A stretch of DNA of 64,000 bases from Choristoneura fumiferana (taxonomy: Eukaryota > Arthropoda > Insecta > Lepidoptera > Tortricidae), in contig NC_133493.1 of the NCBI RefSeq assembly GCF_025370935.1, forward strand, positions 9,487,163 to 9,551,162, in the 5' to 3' direction. Below the pieces are notes generated by a model. It saw only the letters and a list, made by a program, of their open reading frames with translations. It was not told the DNA's origin and did not search any database. Below are positions 9,546 through 20,065 of this stretch, piece after piece. The position numbers were made by a program, and so were the translations under genes. How positions within the stretch are numbered: position 1 is the first letter of the stretch; every line of letters starts with the position of its first letter.

Positions 9546-12110
9546 GTGAAGCACTATGTCTTGGAGCCTAAAGTCCTCACTAGCAACACACGTTGGTCGA
9601 AGATTCCAGTCTCCAGGCAATGCCACTGCAACAAAAATACGAAAGATAAAATATGGCATCCCATATTAAGCGGAAGCGGTATTAAACAAGTACAAAACCT
9701 ACCTTCCCGAAACAAAACAAGGAGAGGCGCCATTAGTGAAAGAAAATATTATTGCGGATTAGCATTAGCACAAACACATAATCTCCCTTTCTGAGCTAAT
9801 GCGGGAATTAGGTACAATAACAAGCTTTGCGAACCGAACGCAAACAAAAGAGGTGTGGGATTACTGTAGAACCTATTCCGTAGAAAGAACATACAATTAA
9901 TTTGGGAAATTCGGCGATTGCTTAAGAGCCTTTATAGACTGTGTTTTAAGGGTTCCGTACCCAAAGGATGTCTGTCTGTCTGTCTGTCAATCCGTCTGTC
10001 TGTTACAGGGCTCTATCTCTTGAGCTGTAATAGCTAGACACTTGAAATTTTCACAGACCACGTAAGTACACCTATTACTGTGGCCGCTATTACAACAAAT
10101 ACTAAAAATAAAATAAAGTTAAAAATTTAAGGGGGTCGTCATACAAGAAACGTGTTGTTTTTCAACGTTTTTTCGTTGCTAGGCATTGTTAGGCGTTGCT
10201 AGGCTATCAAGGTGACAACCGGCAGTTGCTAGGAGCAACGTGAATGATCCTATGTTGTTTGAATGTTTATACATTGTGCGGAGGTACAGAGCCCTTCATG
10301 TATTAGTGCGATTTGCACTTGACTGATTTTTTAAACGTGATGTTGACGCACGTTTTAGAAACACGCGTTGACAGCGCGGTTTTCTTTTCACAATGCAGCC
10401 ATGCAACTCGCAAGCAAACGCCCGCAACAACCAGACCTTTTTATATAAAAGCTGTTTCTTGTATAGGTAATGTATGTTCCTAACACACGTGAGAACGATC
10501 TCCACGATACAGATTATATGAAGTTGAATGTTTTTGGTAACCGCTGATAGTCGCAACTCGCCCCCCTCTCAGTTCGTAATGTTTCATTCGGAACTAATAA
10601 ACCACGGTTAAAGCTTCATTGCCCAGCGGGGATCCATCTGGGCGCAGGCTTTTAAACAACAATGCATCTATATTTATTTAGCGTTTGGCTTAGTGGGTCA
10701 GCAATAGCCTCTCCTAGTATTAAATAACTAGCTGTTTCACGCTTTATTTGCGGAGGTCCATACTAATGAATTATAAACAATAACTTCGCTCACCCAAGAC
10801 CTTACAATAGCTACCTACACCGACCCAACCTACGTCTATGCACAAAATATCGATGGGTCCTATGAATAAGGGCCAAAGTGATTTTTAAACGTACGTTTGA
10901 TACTTTTACGAGCTAAATCCCGGGCGGTTTTTTTTTTAATATGTGGGCATAACTGCCATTAGGTACTCGTACGTCAAGCGGAACGCTGCTACCCCGATGA
11001 TTGTATAACTTTTTTTTTATTTCTCCAATTATCTTGGGTAACGTATTTTTTACCAAAGACTTTAATACCAAAGACGCGTATAGTATATGAGCCAAAGTAC
11101 CACATAAATCTATTTACTGTCTTTATGAATACAAATTTATTTCCCGGAAATTCACGTATATGGGCGCATGTACAATTACTTTTAATGAAAATATGTTTTA
11201 TTAAAATTTATTCATTGTGGTTGAAGGTCAGAGTAGCTACTATTAGCTAGTGTGCCAAATTTTAGAAGTCACAAGAACACCAATTACGACAGTTTTTAAC
11301 TTTGAAAGCCCGTCCTGTAAAGTAAGGATTTTACACTTAAGCCCTTGTACGAGTACGTAGGACCCATCGATATATGTTCATGCTGTTCCTCTACCTAATA
11401 AACTTCTTCAATACTCTCTCTTACACTAATATTTCTAGGATGAAATACTTAGCCCTCTTAACTAACTTATTATTCTTCACATAAATATTTCTGTCTAACT
11501 AGGATTTACTTGAAAGACTTAGCCTTGATTTTCTTTAACATAACTTATTATTTTAATATTCTGTAAACAGAAGATTGAAAATGCCTGAACCGCTTCAAGA
11601 AAAGGATGCTACGGCCGTCCTTTTGTTTTGCTGGACTTGGCGGGGGCACTTCCGTGCCCCCAGATATTAGGTAAACAACTGAAAATCAGCGCTGTGGTTC
11701 CACAACTCAATATTGCTGAGCTGCCAGCGCTTTCGGCTTTTAGTAACTACTACGTTATGGTGTTGTATAAATAGTCTTTAGTATTGTTGTTACAAGTTAT
11801 TACATACCTAACTTGATTTTATTATTTCTTATTATGCTGAATGGACATTTTCTTTCTTACTTACTCTTAGGTGGACCAATGGTCTTTTTGTGCCAATTCT
11901 GACAGTTCTAGTGTTGTTCCATTTATGGACCGTGATAGAAGTTATTTTGAGATGTTCATAATAAAGCACTTGCTTTAATAATAAAGCTGGCAACCCCGAG
12001 TCACACGTCACACGTAGCACACGTCATTTTCCCACGTCTCCACACTATTAGGTATAAATTTTTCAACTGTTATTAGGGGTTCCTCAAAAACTACTTTGCT
12101 GCATTTACAT
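9546..12110. other. No gene recognised; scattered degraded repeats
   Basis: Contains an AGGGTTCCGTACC / CTGTCTGTCTGTCTGTC motif block (9947-10020), GTTGCTAGG direct repeats at 10170-10245, a GGAGGTCCATA-type repeat at 10741-10870, and a small GGGGGCAC...GTGCCCCC hairpin near 11643-11663 with a relative at 13995. No exon-like frame. Confidence 0.4.
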
Positions 12111-12189
12111 CAGTAAGCTAGTTGAGACAGCAAGATAAATACGAACTTTTGCGACAAATACGATGACAAAACATTATTAATTATCCGTT

Positions 12190-12198
12190 CTACTACTA

Positions 12199-12252
<54 letters not shown>

Positions 12253-12262
12253 TACTACTACT
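12190..12262. repeat. (CTA)n microsatellite
   Basis: About 24 CTA/ACT trinucleotides with few interruptions (ACC once, TCT once). Confidence 0.95.
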
Positions 12263-12411
12263 CACTTATTACCCACTTCCTCTCTTCTTCTTACTTCTTA
12301 TACTAGTAGCCACTGCCCGCGACTTCGTCTATGAAGAATTTCTTAACTACAATCTCACAGGAAATACGCAATTTTCCAGAATAAACAGTAGGTATCTTGT
12401 TATATATTACA

Positions 12412-12500
12412 AGCCAATAGTATAAGCTTTGCTTAGTTTGGGACTAGGTCAGTTGGTCTCAATTGTCCCTCGATATTATTTATCTTATTAATCCACGTTA
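12412..12500 (+). mobile_element. SINE B 3' end fragment
   Basis: TATAAGCTTTGCTTAGTTTG and GACTAGGTCAGTTGGTCTCA match the SINE B tail at 26940-27000. Confidence 0.6.
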
Positions 12501-12521
12501 ACTATCTTTAAGTATGAGGTA

Positions 12522-12653
12522 CAGTCAAGGGCAAAGATATCGACACGACCAAAGTTGCGAAAATATGTATACACGGCCTTAATGTTAAGTGCATAAAGTC
12601 GTGTATACATATTTTTATAATTTTGGCCGTGTCGATATCTTTGCCCTCGACTG
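12522..12653. mobile_element. TA-flanked hairpin MITE, CAGTCAAGGGCAAAG ends
   Basis: A 132-bp palindrome: CAGTCAAGGGCAAAGATATC mirrored by GATATCTTTGCCCTCGACTG, flanked by TA on both sides. Termini reading CAGT beside a TA duplication fit Tc1/mariner-type mobilisation. Confidence 0.8.
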
Positions 12654-12757
12654 TACCTACTACATCTGTAAAGAATTCGTTTATCTTATCACTATCCTGC
12701 AGGAATTGTACATTTTCCGGAATAAAAATGACTATCTCAGCGCCTCAAGAACGTCGT

Positions 12758-13012
12758 CGTCAGAACGAGAGGGCTTAGGATGTAGTTACCACGCGGGCCC
12801 AGTGCGGATTGGGAACTTCACACACACCATTGAATTACTTCGTAGATTTGTGCAGGTTCCTTCACGATGTTTTCCTTTACCGTAAAACTCGTAGTAAATC
12901 AAATGTAAATTCGCACATGAATTCCGAAAAACTTAGAAGTGCGAGCCGGGGTTTGAACCCCCGATCCCCCGCTTGAGAGGCCATAGGTCAAACCACTAGG
13001 CCACTATACCTA
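12758..13012 (-). mobile_element. SINE A, copy 2
   Basis: On the minus strand it has the tRNA-like head (box B mirror gtttgaacccc), the GTAAAGGAAAACATCG body and GTGAAGTTCCCAATCCGCAC. The 3' GAT-rich tail is missing or degraded. Confidence 0.8.
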
Positions 13013-13376
13013 CTACCGAAAATTACACGCAACAAAGTCTCCCCACGTGGGGAGACCGTTAGTGTTAAAAAAAGTAACACTAAAGCAGAAGCTCAAACTT
13101 GAAAGAACCCATCGGCAGTTCAGTTGGATCACCCTCACTTTCAGGAGTGCACATAAACAACTGGCTTTCTCAGCCTTGTGATTTCAGATGTTGTTTATAT
13201 TTTATTCAGTTAAAAGTTACTGTTGCGAGCTTAAGTTGTTCCCTCCTTGAATCTCAGAATTTTTGATATGAAACAGCTGTTGAAAAGTTTACTGGTAATT
13301 CAGTGACGTGAAGATAACATTGTCGTCGGAAAACCCTGTGAGAGAGAAGTGTGTTAGGTATATAATCTTCAAATGC
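13013..13376. other. No gene recognised
   Basis: Unique-looking AT-rich DNA between a SINE and the LINE insertion at 13389. Confidence 0.4.
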
Positions 13377-13388
13377 AAGAAAAAATTA

Positions 13389-13609
13389 ACCAAGTCGTCG
13401 CTCCATCTTGTTGGAGGCCTACCGCGGACGCCATTCGAAAACCTTCTGACCCCATCAGCCATCAGTCCTGCGAGCAATGTGCCCCGCCCACTGCCACTTT
13501 GCGGGATCGCGGTGGATGCGGAAAGCACAAGACCGGTCTGAGTGGAGAGCCTTGGGGGAGGCCTATGTCCAGTAGTGGACGTCTTTCGGCTGACATGATG
13601 ATGATGATG
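13389..13609 (+). mobile_element. RTE-type LINE insertion with inverted 5' half
   Basis: From about 13499 to 13609 the plus strand reads SRWMRKAQDRSEWRALGEAYVQ, a stop, WTSFG and a TGATGATGATG tail. From about 13498 back to 13389 the adjoining upstream part of the same LINE protein (KWQWAGHIARRTDG ... GRPPTRWSDDLV) lies on the minus strand. The whole is bounded by a 12-bp direct repeat AAGAAAAAATTA (13377-13388 and 13610-13621), so it entered as one event. An inverted 5' part is the signature of twin priming. Confidence 0.85.
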
Positions 13610-13659
13610 AAGAAAAAATTAGGCAATCCGGTGTGGGAATGAAGTTGTTGTTGTTGTGT

Positions 13660-13879
13660 TGTGTCTCAAAAACAGCTGAACCAGTTTTAATGAAAAATTC
13701 CTTTTTTAAATATATAAGAGGGGGCAAACGAGCTTACGCAATAAAAACGCAATGAAATCGGTCCATCCGGGCATCCGTTTATGAAAAAAAATGCAATAGA
13801 ATTTGAATTTGAGAATTACGATGCCAGACGGACATTGGTGCCCAACTTATAACACCCCTCTTTTTGCGTCGGGGGTTAA
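13660..13879 (+). repeat. AACCCCCGAC-type dispersed repeat, copy 3
   Basis: Contains CTCAAAAACAGCTGAACC, GGTCCATCCG and the end CTCTTTTTGCGTCGGGGGTT. The left terminus is missing. Confidence 0.6.
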
Positions 13880-14265
13880 AAACAGATACTGTTGAAAAGC
13901 GTAATGGTATCATAGTTAGGTTAGGTAGGTTCGTAGGACAATACACCGAATTGGTTAGAGGGTTAGAGAAAAGATGATAATTGTCGAAAAAAACTTGGCG
14001 GAGTGCACTGCCGTGCCCGGAGATCAACCACTTCATTAACTACATAAGTTTTATCCCCCAAAACACAACCCCTTAATTCCCTCAATATTTCATAATCCCC
14101 AACCATTTTGAGACAAGATTGATTATGATTAGGCCGGACTTAATCACTAATTACCTGCCCCTGTTAGCCGTAACTGGCCGTAACTTGATTTTAATCTGTT
14201 GTGTAACGGTTAAATGCTTAATGTTCGTCGCAGAGCGTGATTATTGGTGACTAAACAACGAAATC

Positions 14266-14335
14266 AAAACCGGTTTTTGATGTATGGAGAAAAACCGAAA
14301 ACCGGGTTTTCTCCATACAATAAAAACCGGTTTTG
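14266..14335. repeat. Small hairpin, AAAACCGG...CCGGTTTT
   Basis: AAAACCGGTTTTTGATGTAT and its mirror enclose a second inner repeat (ATGGAGAAAA / TTTTCTCCAT). A compact 70-bp foldback; no function can be assigned. Confidence 0.7.
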
Positions 14336-14524
14336 AATTCCTACTAAACAGTACTAGACTACTGTTAAATATTAACGGACGTTTCTGAGTGCGACGGCGA
14401 TGGCTAGACAGCACTCAACGGATGAAAACGCAAAAAGTATAAACATTAATCAAACTCAAACTGTAATAAAATTTTGTGAAATCATCATTTATAGGACGTA
14501 CACTGTTGGACAATAGACCTCCCC

Positions 14525-14745
14525 TATCATATGATTAAATATGACATTTTTGATACAAGCTTTTTTTTGTTAACTGTACTTCCAATTCCAAACTACGTAT
14601 CCGGAACAAGTTTCAAGTCGATGTCATCTACTTTTGAAGAGTTCCATTCGGATACGATCCTGACCATACCACCAGAATTTCATTACCATATATTGTCACC
14701 GAACTTACATAAGTATAAAATAATAACAAAAATTTAACCGACTCC
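14525..14745 (-). repeat. Dispersed repeat related to 7405-7700, reversed
   Basis: Matches 42815-43060 in the same orientation (ACAAGCTTTTTTT, CAAGTCGATG, GAAGAGT). Sequence decay is clear. Confidence 0.45.
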
Positions 14746-15200
14746 AAAAACTATGTAAATATTTTGTACCAGTGTACCGTCTCCTATTTATTGAATTTTA
14801 AATTTTTTAACTGTTCTTGTTAAGTGCGAGGTGCAAACTTAGCTTGGTCGTGTTATAGTAGATTATGTTATCAAATTATTGTCATGTTTTTTTGGAGTCG
14901 GTTCAAATATCAATTAAATCCGTAAACAGTTGGAACGCCCTCGAAATTCACCGACATGTCTTTACTACAAAACCCGTTCACTTTTCCACTGCCAAGGTCA
15001 ATATAAAACAAAACCGAAACAAGTCAGAAATGACATTCCCAAAGATTGCGTATTCCCACGCCAATAAAATATTTTATGTTCAAATTTTCATCCAAAAATT
15101 CCAAAATGTCGCAAATCATCCACAACATCGTACACCAAAACAAACTGAAGACCAAACAATTTAAGGATGGGAATTGCGTATGAATAATTGATATTGAATG
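14746..15200. other. No gene recognised
   Basis: A 99-codon open frame at 14865-15164 (+) has low-complexity AT-rich codons and no recognisable domain. I treat it as chance. Confidence 0.4.
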
Positions 15201-16358
15201 CTAGGGATGGGCAAATGAAAAAGATATATATATCGTATCGATAGTTTTAAAAATATCGATATTATATCCAATACAACCTAGAATAATAAACGCAGCCTAG
15301 AGCTCTTCAAAGCTAAAGTGAATAGGGAGTTACTGAACCAGTGAAATGGTCGCCTCATCTGCATTTTTCATCAGGTGAAATAGGGATCAATCAGGGGTCA
15401 GTTTTAAATGTAAAACATCGTTATTTTTACCCCAAAGCGCGATATCTCAATATTACAAAAACAAACGAAAGTGAAAAAAAAATGGTAACAGGTTTTATTA
15501 ACATTATTATCAAATCAGTTACAATTTTCAATAGCACAAATTAAAAATTGAAGCACAACGCACCCATTAGCCCGCTACATTCAAGATTTATGCCGTTTTG
15601 TTGCATAATGTCAGCTTGATCCTCCATTGCTTAATAATAAAAGTGAGATTCACGACTAATAGGAATGTAGAAAGATGTCACCATTTAAATAAAAATAAAA
15701 TTAATATAAAACAGAACGAAGCTCTTAAAAATATATCGAATTTGATACAAATTTCATATTCAGAAATAAGATATTTATTTCTGCCATTTTGGTCATATAC
15801 GGAATGTCGATATTTCGAGATAAAAATATCGACTCTATATTTAATACATGTCGGTGGCCGATCGTTAAATCCGCCAGATCAGGAAATTCCTAGGCATATC
15901 GTCGTGAAATGGCGCCATTTCATGATATGCCTAAAAGTTGACGATGTGCCTGAGAAACAATGCGGCAGATCGATTATTCGTCGATATTCCTAGCTCTATA
16001 CCGGGCACATCTTGATATGCCGAAAAAAAGAAAAATATAGGTACGACGAGCGAAGCGAGGAGTGGTTAGTATGAACTGTGACCACAACGCACGAGCCGAG
16101 CGAGCGGAGCGAGAGCCAGAACCTATATCTCGGCGTTTCATGATATGCCTAGGAATTTCATGATCTGCCTAAACGTCACTAGGCATATCGTTAAACGTTG
16201 AGTTTTGAACGTTATGGCGGATGTCCCTTAGCCAATTCATGAAATGGCGCCATTTCACGATATGCCTAGGAATTTCGTGATCTGGCGGATTTTTTCCTGG
16301 GTTATTTTATAACAAAAATATCGATATTTTGACATATTGATTTTTTTGCCCGACTCTA
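15201..16358. mobile_element. Candidate long TIR element (CTAGGGATGGGCAAA ends)
   Basis: CTAGGGATGGGCAAATGAAA followed by ATCG-rich sequence on the left is mirrored on the right by ATATCGATATTTTGACATAT and TTTTTTTGCCCGACTC. A related end pair may exist at 25972 (CTAGGGATGGGAAAATA) and about 27205. The TIRs are imperfect, so the call is tentative. Confidence 0.45.
15867..16292. mobile_element. Inverted-repeat element with ATATGCCTAGGAATT arms, nested
   Basis: AAATCCGCCAGATCAGGAAA through GAAATGGCGCCATTTC (15867-15922) is mirrored by ATGAAATGGCGCCATTTCAC through TCTGGCGGATTT (16239-16292). GATATGCCTA units recur inside. Arms of about 52 bp define a 426-bp element inside the one at 15201-16358. 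Confidence 0.75.
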
Positions 16359-16792
16359 TTGAACGCTGGTTTGAGTTATTTGGAATCCGCGTAGATTTCG
16401 ATTTCACTTTTAAATTAAAAAGGGACCTCTGATTCCCTAAAGGTTGAGGTTAGGCCACTTCGTAAGGTACGAAATGGCAATAAATTTGCTGTAGGTCATA
16501 CGTCTGTGTTAGGGTTTTGTTATTCAGACGTTACTTTACAGAGGTCCGTGTTATAATAAATGGATTAACTTACATTGCTCTGCAGGGTGTATAACCGTTT
16601 TTTTTATTAAAAGCATTGGCAACACAGCCATCAGCTAAAAAAATGAAAAACAAACCAAGGCAGCAATATGGTGATGTTTATTAATAGTTGTATGTAACTT
16701 CGTAAATGAATGAAAGAATTAAGAGAATTAATTATGCGCTAGTTAATAATGATTTTTAAATTTCGTCTCTAAAATGTTTTTAATTTAGGCGT
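16359..16792. other. No gene recognised
   Basis: AT-rich DNA with no exon-like frame. Confidence 0.4.
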
Positions 16793-16950
16793 TAGACAGC
16801 CGGTGAAATTACTGGCACTTGAGGTATCCCATCTTAGGCCTCTAGGTTGGCAACGCATCTGTAATACCCCTGGTGTTGCAGATGTTTATGGGCGGTAGTG
16901 ATCTCTTACCATCAGGAGACCCACTTGCTCGTTTTCCATCCAGTCAATAT
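16793..16950 (+). mobile_element. LINE 3' tail R1, copy a
   Basis: Runs GACAGCCGGTGAAATTACTG, CTAGGTTGGCAACGCATCTG and GGCGGTAGTGATCTCTTACC to TTTTCCATCCAGTC. Six copies occur in the window, most ending CGAATAAAAAAAA. Confidence 0.8.
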
Positions 16951-16957
16951 TTAATTC

Positions 16958-17036
16958 ATCATCACCATCCCAGCCTATATACGACCACTGTTGGGCACAG
17001 GCTTCCTCTCAGAATGAGAGGGCTTGGGCCGTGTTA
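16958..17036 (-). mobile_element. SINE A 3' fragment
   Basis: CATCATCACCATCCCAGCCT and AATGAGAGGGCTTGGGCCGT match only the 3' part of SINE A; it directly abuts the R1 tail. Confidence 0.75.
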
Positions 17037-17451
17037 TTCAATTATTTATATATATTAAACCAGTATTTAGTAAATCGAGTTTTTTGTCGCTCTTAAGTGT
17101 TACACCAAGGTGTTGTCAATGTCAATGTCATTTGTGGATAAATCATACCTATTTAAAAAACCATTTACTCGATATAATGAAATTCGAAACGGGAACGTTA
17201 ACGTTTCAACGAAAAGGGGTAACGACCCAGTTCTACTTTTTTATGATGGCAGAAACCGTTGTTTTGTTACAATAAACCTGCATTAGGAACAAACATGTGC
17301 TTTTTTTTCACCGACTGAGTTACAAACAATTCAGCTGACAGCGAATGCATTACAACCAATTGCATTTACTCGGTGCAGGCAGAGCATTCTGCCATCTTAT
17401 TTTGCGCGATGCGGGAAAAGCTAATTGACGTTTTCAACTGTGACCGCAGAG
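17037..17451. other. No gene recognised upstream of tRNA
   Basis: No repeat or exon recognised; this is the 5' flank of the initiator tRNA gene. Confidence 0.4.
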
Positions 17452-17523
17452 AGCAGAGTGGCGCAGTGGAAGCGTGCTGGGCCCATAACCCAGAGGTCCG
17501 TGGATCGAAACCACGCTCTGCTA
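17452..17523 (+). tRNA. Initiator tRNA-Met (CAU)
   Basis: The 72-nt gene supplies the initiator methionyl tRNA for cytosolic translation. The acceptor arms AGCAGAG and CTCTGCT pair fully with an A1-U72 end pair, the anticodon stem CTGGG/CCCAG is perfect with CAT at 17484-17486, and the T stem CGTGG/CCACG is perfect. The T loop reads ATCGAAA rather than TTCGANN, and the anticodon stem has three G-C pairs; both are eukaryotic initiator marks. No intron is present. The internal Pol III boxes are TGGCGCAGTGG (17459-17469) and GGATCGAAACC (17502-17512), and a T6 run follows at 17528. CCA is not encoded, as is normal in eukaryotes. The gene looks fully functional and is not part of a SINE. Confidence 0.97.
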
Positions 17524-17527
17524 GTTC

Positions 17528-17533
17528 TTTTTT
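17528..17533 (+). terminator. RNA polymerase III terminator of tRNA-iMet
   Basis: A TTTTTT run beginning 5 nt after the tRNA 3' end, in the usual position for Pol III termination. Confidence 0.85.
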
Positions 17534-18350
17534 AATTAATAAACTTTTTTTTATTTTTTGTTTTTTCTTTCATGATCCAACGGCATAGACTTACATAAAT
17601 AAGTAGAAAATGGTTGCAGGAGGTAATCAATATTTCCATAGACAATTGTTGCCGTATTCAGGTATTTCCGTAATTGAGGTTTACGTGGGTATTATAGTGC
17701 CAATAGTGTATGTGTAGATTTTAAAAAGTATGGCCCTGTCTTTCAGAGGACAATTTTGCGAGTGTCTTGTGTATTTTACCGCTATTCAATTAAAAAAAAG
17801 TGTACAAAACCTAATATCCTACCTACTCACCTACCAACTTACCTAGCATTGTAAAGCTTCTTCCTCTTTGTTGTAAAGTATGAGAGTAACGATGACAGCG
17901 GAAATTAATATTGACAACAAGTTGACAACATTTAAATTCTGTGCAAAGAGTTTTTTTTTAATACGGGTATTCCTATGCTCTATTTTCAGAGGAAATTTTG
18001 CCAGTGTCCAGAAGAGCTAACTACATATTATAATCTGTGGTGTCCAGTGTGTTAAGCCGTTTTTCAATTTAAATAAAAAAAATCTAAACGAAAATACAGG
18101 CGTATTTTGATTTTTAACCGACTTCAAAAAAGGAGGAGGTTCTATGTTCTAATGTTTGTATTTTATAAAATTAGTTTAAGCTGATGGTGGTCTTGCCAAT
18201 GCTTTTAATAAATAAAAAAATTGGGCCTGTCATGGGAGCTGTCAACGTGGCTCTAACAACAGAGTAATCCTAAAGCTGTTTGTAAAATATTTTATACAAT
18301 ATATATCTTTGATATATCTATAGATTAGTCCAAGCAAGCGTTAAGCACAA
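17534..18350. other. No gene recognised
   Basis: AT-rich DNA with many T runs. No exon-like frame. Confidence 0.4.
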
Positions 18351-18445
18351 CAAGAAATTATGATTGGTTATTTGGAGTCTTTTTGTATTTTTTATTTCAA
18401 ACTCCAAATTTGTTACTTTTACGGGTATCCCGTTGTATTTTCGAC
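18351..18445 (-). mobile_element. SINE C tail fragment
   Basis: TGATTGGTTATTTGGAGTCT followed by CTCCAAATTTGTTACTTTTA matches the arms of the palindrome at 28541-28739. The head is absent. Confidence 0.65.
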
Positions 18446-18709
18446 AACAAGAAATGTTGACGTGGCTTATTTTTCCACTTACAGCATGACAAGTTAAAAG
18501 CAACACAGAATGCTCTTATTATCACAAGAATACCTATTATCATAAAATATTGTATTTGATCCGATAGACTTTTCTGATATTTTTACTCCTGCTTTATGTA
18601 TGTATTTTATAAGTTTTTTTTTTTGCTTAATTATAATTGAAATTCTGATCACTGGTAATGAGCGTAATAAATACGTAAAGTGTGTCAGGACCATGAGCAG
18701 AAATGTCCC

Positions 18710-18966
18710 TACCAACCAACAGAAACGAAACATGTCTTATTTAATAGATCTCGGCAACCTGATGATCTTTTACTATGACGAGGATCGCCCTATGTATGGG
18801 GGCCCTATGTATTGAAGGTTACAGAAACATTATGACAATATTACTAGCAATAATAGGCAAAACTAAAAGTAAAACCCCATCCATAGGGCGATCCTCGTCA
18901 TAGAAAAAAAACATCAGGTTTCCAAGATCTATTAAATAAGACATGTTTCGTTTCTGTTGATGGGAG
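18710..18966. mobile_element. Foldback element with about 85-bp arms
   Basis: ACAGAAACGAAACATGTCTT through ACGAGGATCGCCCTATG (18719-18797) is mirrored at 18886-18958 (CATAGGGCGATCCTCGT ... ACATGTTTCGTTTCTGT). A 90-bp spacer lies between. No coding potential; probably a MITE. Confidence 0.75.
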
Positions 18967-19189
18967 AGGACAGTGTCCATACCAATTCGCCCATTTCCTT
19001 TGCAGACAATTTACACGACTATTTATAGGTAGGTAGAGAATCTTGTACAAACATTGCATATTAAATAAAAACTTGTATGTAAAAAAACTTACGGAAGTAA
19101 TATATCCGTTTTAGGGCCTTCGCTAACTCACGCGGGTGCACGGCATGGCTTGGGGCCGCGTGCTTGTTTCATGTCATCTGTTAGAGCAG

Positions 19190-19314
19190 CAGGGCTACTA
19201 CGAAACTCGAAGTTCGTGTCGTGCGGTCCCTCTCGCTCTCGTATTAAATAGTGTAAGCGTCAGAGGGACCGCACGACATACGAACTTCGAGTTTCGAGTT
19301 TCGTAGTAGCCCTG
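19190..19314. mobile_element. CAGGG hairpin MITE, copy 2
   Basis: A 125-bp palindrome with CAGGGCTACTACGAAACTCG at the left end and CGAGTTTCGTAGTAGCCCTG at the right end, flanked by a CAG direct repeat (19187-19189 and 19315-19317). Same family as 5277-5404. Confidence 0.85.
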
Positions 19315-19454
19315 CAGCGCTGCGTGAGGCGAGTCTCTGCTCTACTTAAACCTATTGAAACAGTAAGCTGCGCGGGAGTCAAACCATGTACCTGCGCGAC
19401 TTAGCGGTGGCTCTTAATTGTACACCTTGTAAAGCCCACTCTTGTCTGTTTCAG

Positions 19455-19565
19455 GGTATGTATGCAGCTTTAGGCGCTGTAGTGCTAGTGGTGCTAATTT
19501 CAGTGGCATTGTATGTGTTCTGGCAGCGTTTTTGTACTGAAAATTGCACTACCCCTCCTACTTAG
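19455..19565 (+). CDS. Candidate terminal exon or micropeptide with one transmembrane segment
   Basis: A pyrimidine-rich acceptor (CTCTTGTCTGTTTCAG, AG at 19453-19454) opens directly into a frame reading GGT ATG TAT, coding MYAALGAVVLVVLISVALYV, then FWQRFCTENCTTPPT and a stop at 19563-19565. Residues 2-22 form a clear hydrophobic membrane span, followed by a short tail with two cysteines. AATAAA begins 11 nt after the stop. I do not recognise the family. Two readings fit: the last coding exon of a membrane protein whose other exons lie outside the window or were missed, or a 35-codon small membrane peptide starting at ATG 19458. The upstream 19105-19189 stretch is GC-richer and might be transcribed, but I could not join it in frame. 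No repeat family in the window resembles this segment, which favours host sequence. Confidence 0.5.
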   Translation, partial: GMYAALGAVVLVVLISVALYVFWQRFCTENCTTPPT

Positions 19566-19575
19566 TTGTCTATTT

Positions 19576-19581
19576 AATAAA
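19576..19581 (+). terminator. Poly(A) signal AATAAA of the candidate exon
   Basis: A canonical hexamer just downstream of the stop at 19563-19565, with T-rich sequence following (ATATTTTGTTTAAATTGG). Its position would give a very short 3' UTR. Confidence 0.45.
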
Positions 19582-19691
19582 TTAGAAAATCGACGAAATA
19601 TTTTGTTTAAATTGGCATCACCAATAATATTCTGTTACAATAATTAACTGCAGTAGTAGACGTAGCGTTTACTGGCTCGAATCTTCTGTTA

Positions 19692-20016
19692 CAGATCTAT
19701 TCACTCACGAAAGAGCGCCCTTCCACATTTTATAATTGTAGTTGTCAACGTATTCGAACGACAAGTCTATGTGTGCGTAGCTCGACCGTGAAATTTTTTT
19801 GGTGTCCGTACCGTCACGCCCACTAAGGCAACGTGTAAGTACGAAGGTTATACCTAGTGCCATCCACGAAAACGTGTGATTTTGACAAAATTAGACATTA
19901 ATGACATTGTAATAAGAACTACGGCACGCATCATCGTGAATGACTCTACCTATACTCGTACTAATTGCACATTGATAAGCTGTGGATGGGCGCTCCTTCG
20001 TAAGTGAACAGATCTG
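19692..20016. mobile_element. TA-flanked MITE, CAGATCTATTCACT ends
   Basis: CAGATCTATTCACTCACGAA through GAGCGCCCTTCCACA at the left is mirrored by TGTGGATGGGCGCTCC through TAAGTGAACAGATCTG at the right, with TA on both sides. The arms are about 45 bp and the element is 325 bp long. Confidence 0.8.
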
Positions 20017-20065
20017 TACTACAAACAGTTTAATACATCAGTGACTACAAACATCTCTTGTCTCA

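Noticed and set aside
11636..11672. Helitron 3' hairpin ending (GGGGGCAC...GTGCCCCC)
   Set aside because: There is no CTRR end at the right distance and no 5' TC end located. The relative at 13995 is too diverged to define borders.
12190..12262. CRISPR-like spaced repeats
   Set aside because: A plain trinucleotide microsatellite in a eukaryotic genome; no spacers or cas genes.
14865..15164. 99-codon open frame as a host gene
   Set aside because: AT-driven composition, no splice or poly(A) context and no recognised domain.
19105..19189. Additional upstream exon after CCGTTTTAG
   Set aside because: It has an acceptor-like start, but every frame either stops or cannot be joined to 19455 in frame with a clear donor; the only donor-like word (ACA/GTAAGC, 19360) is weak.
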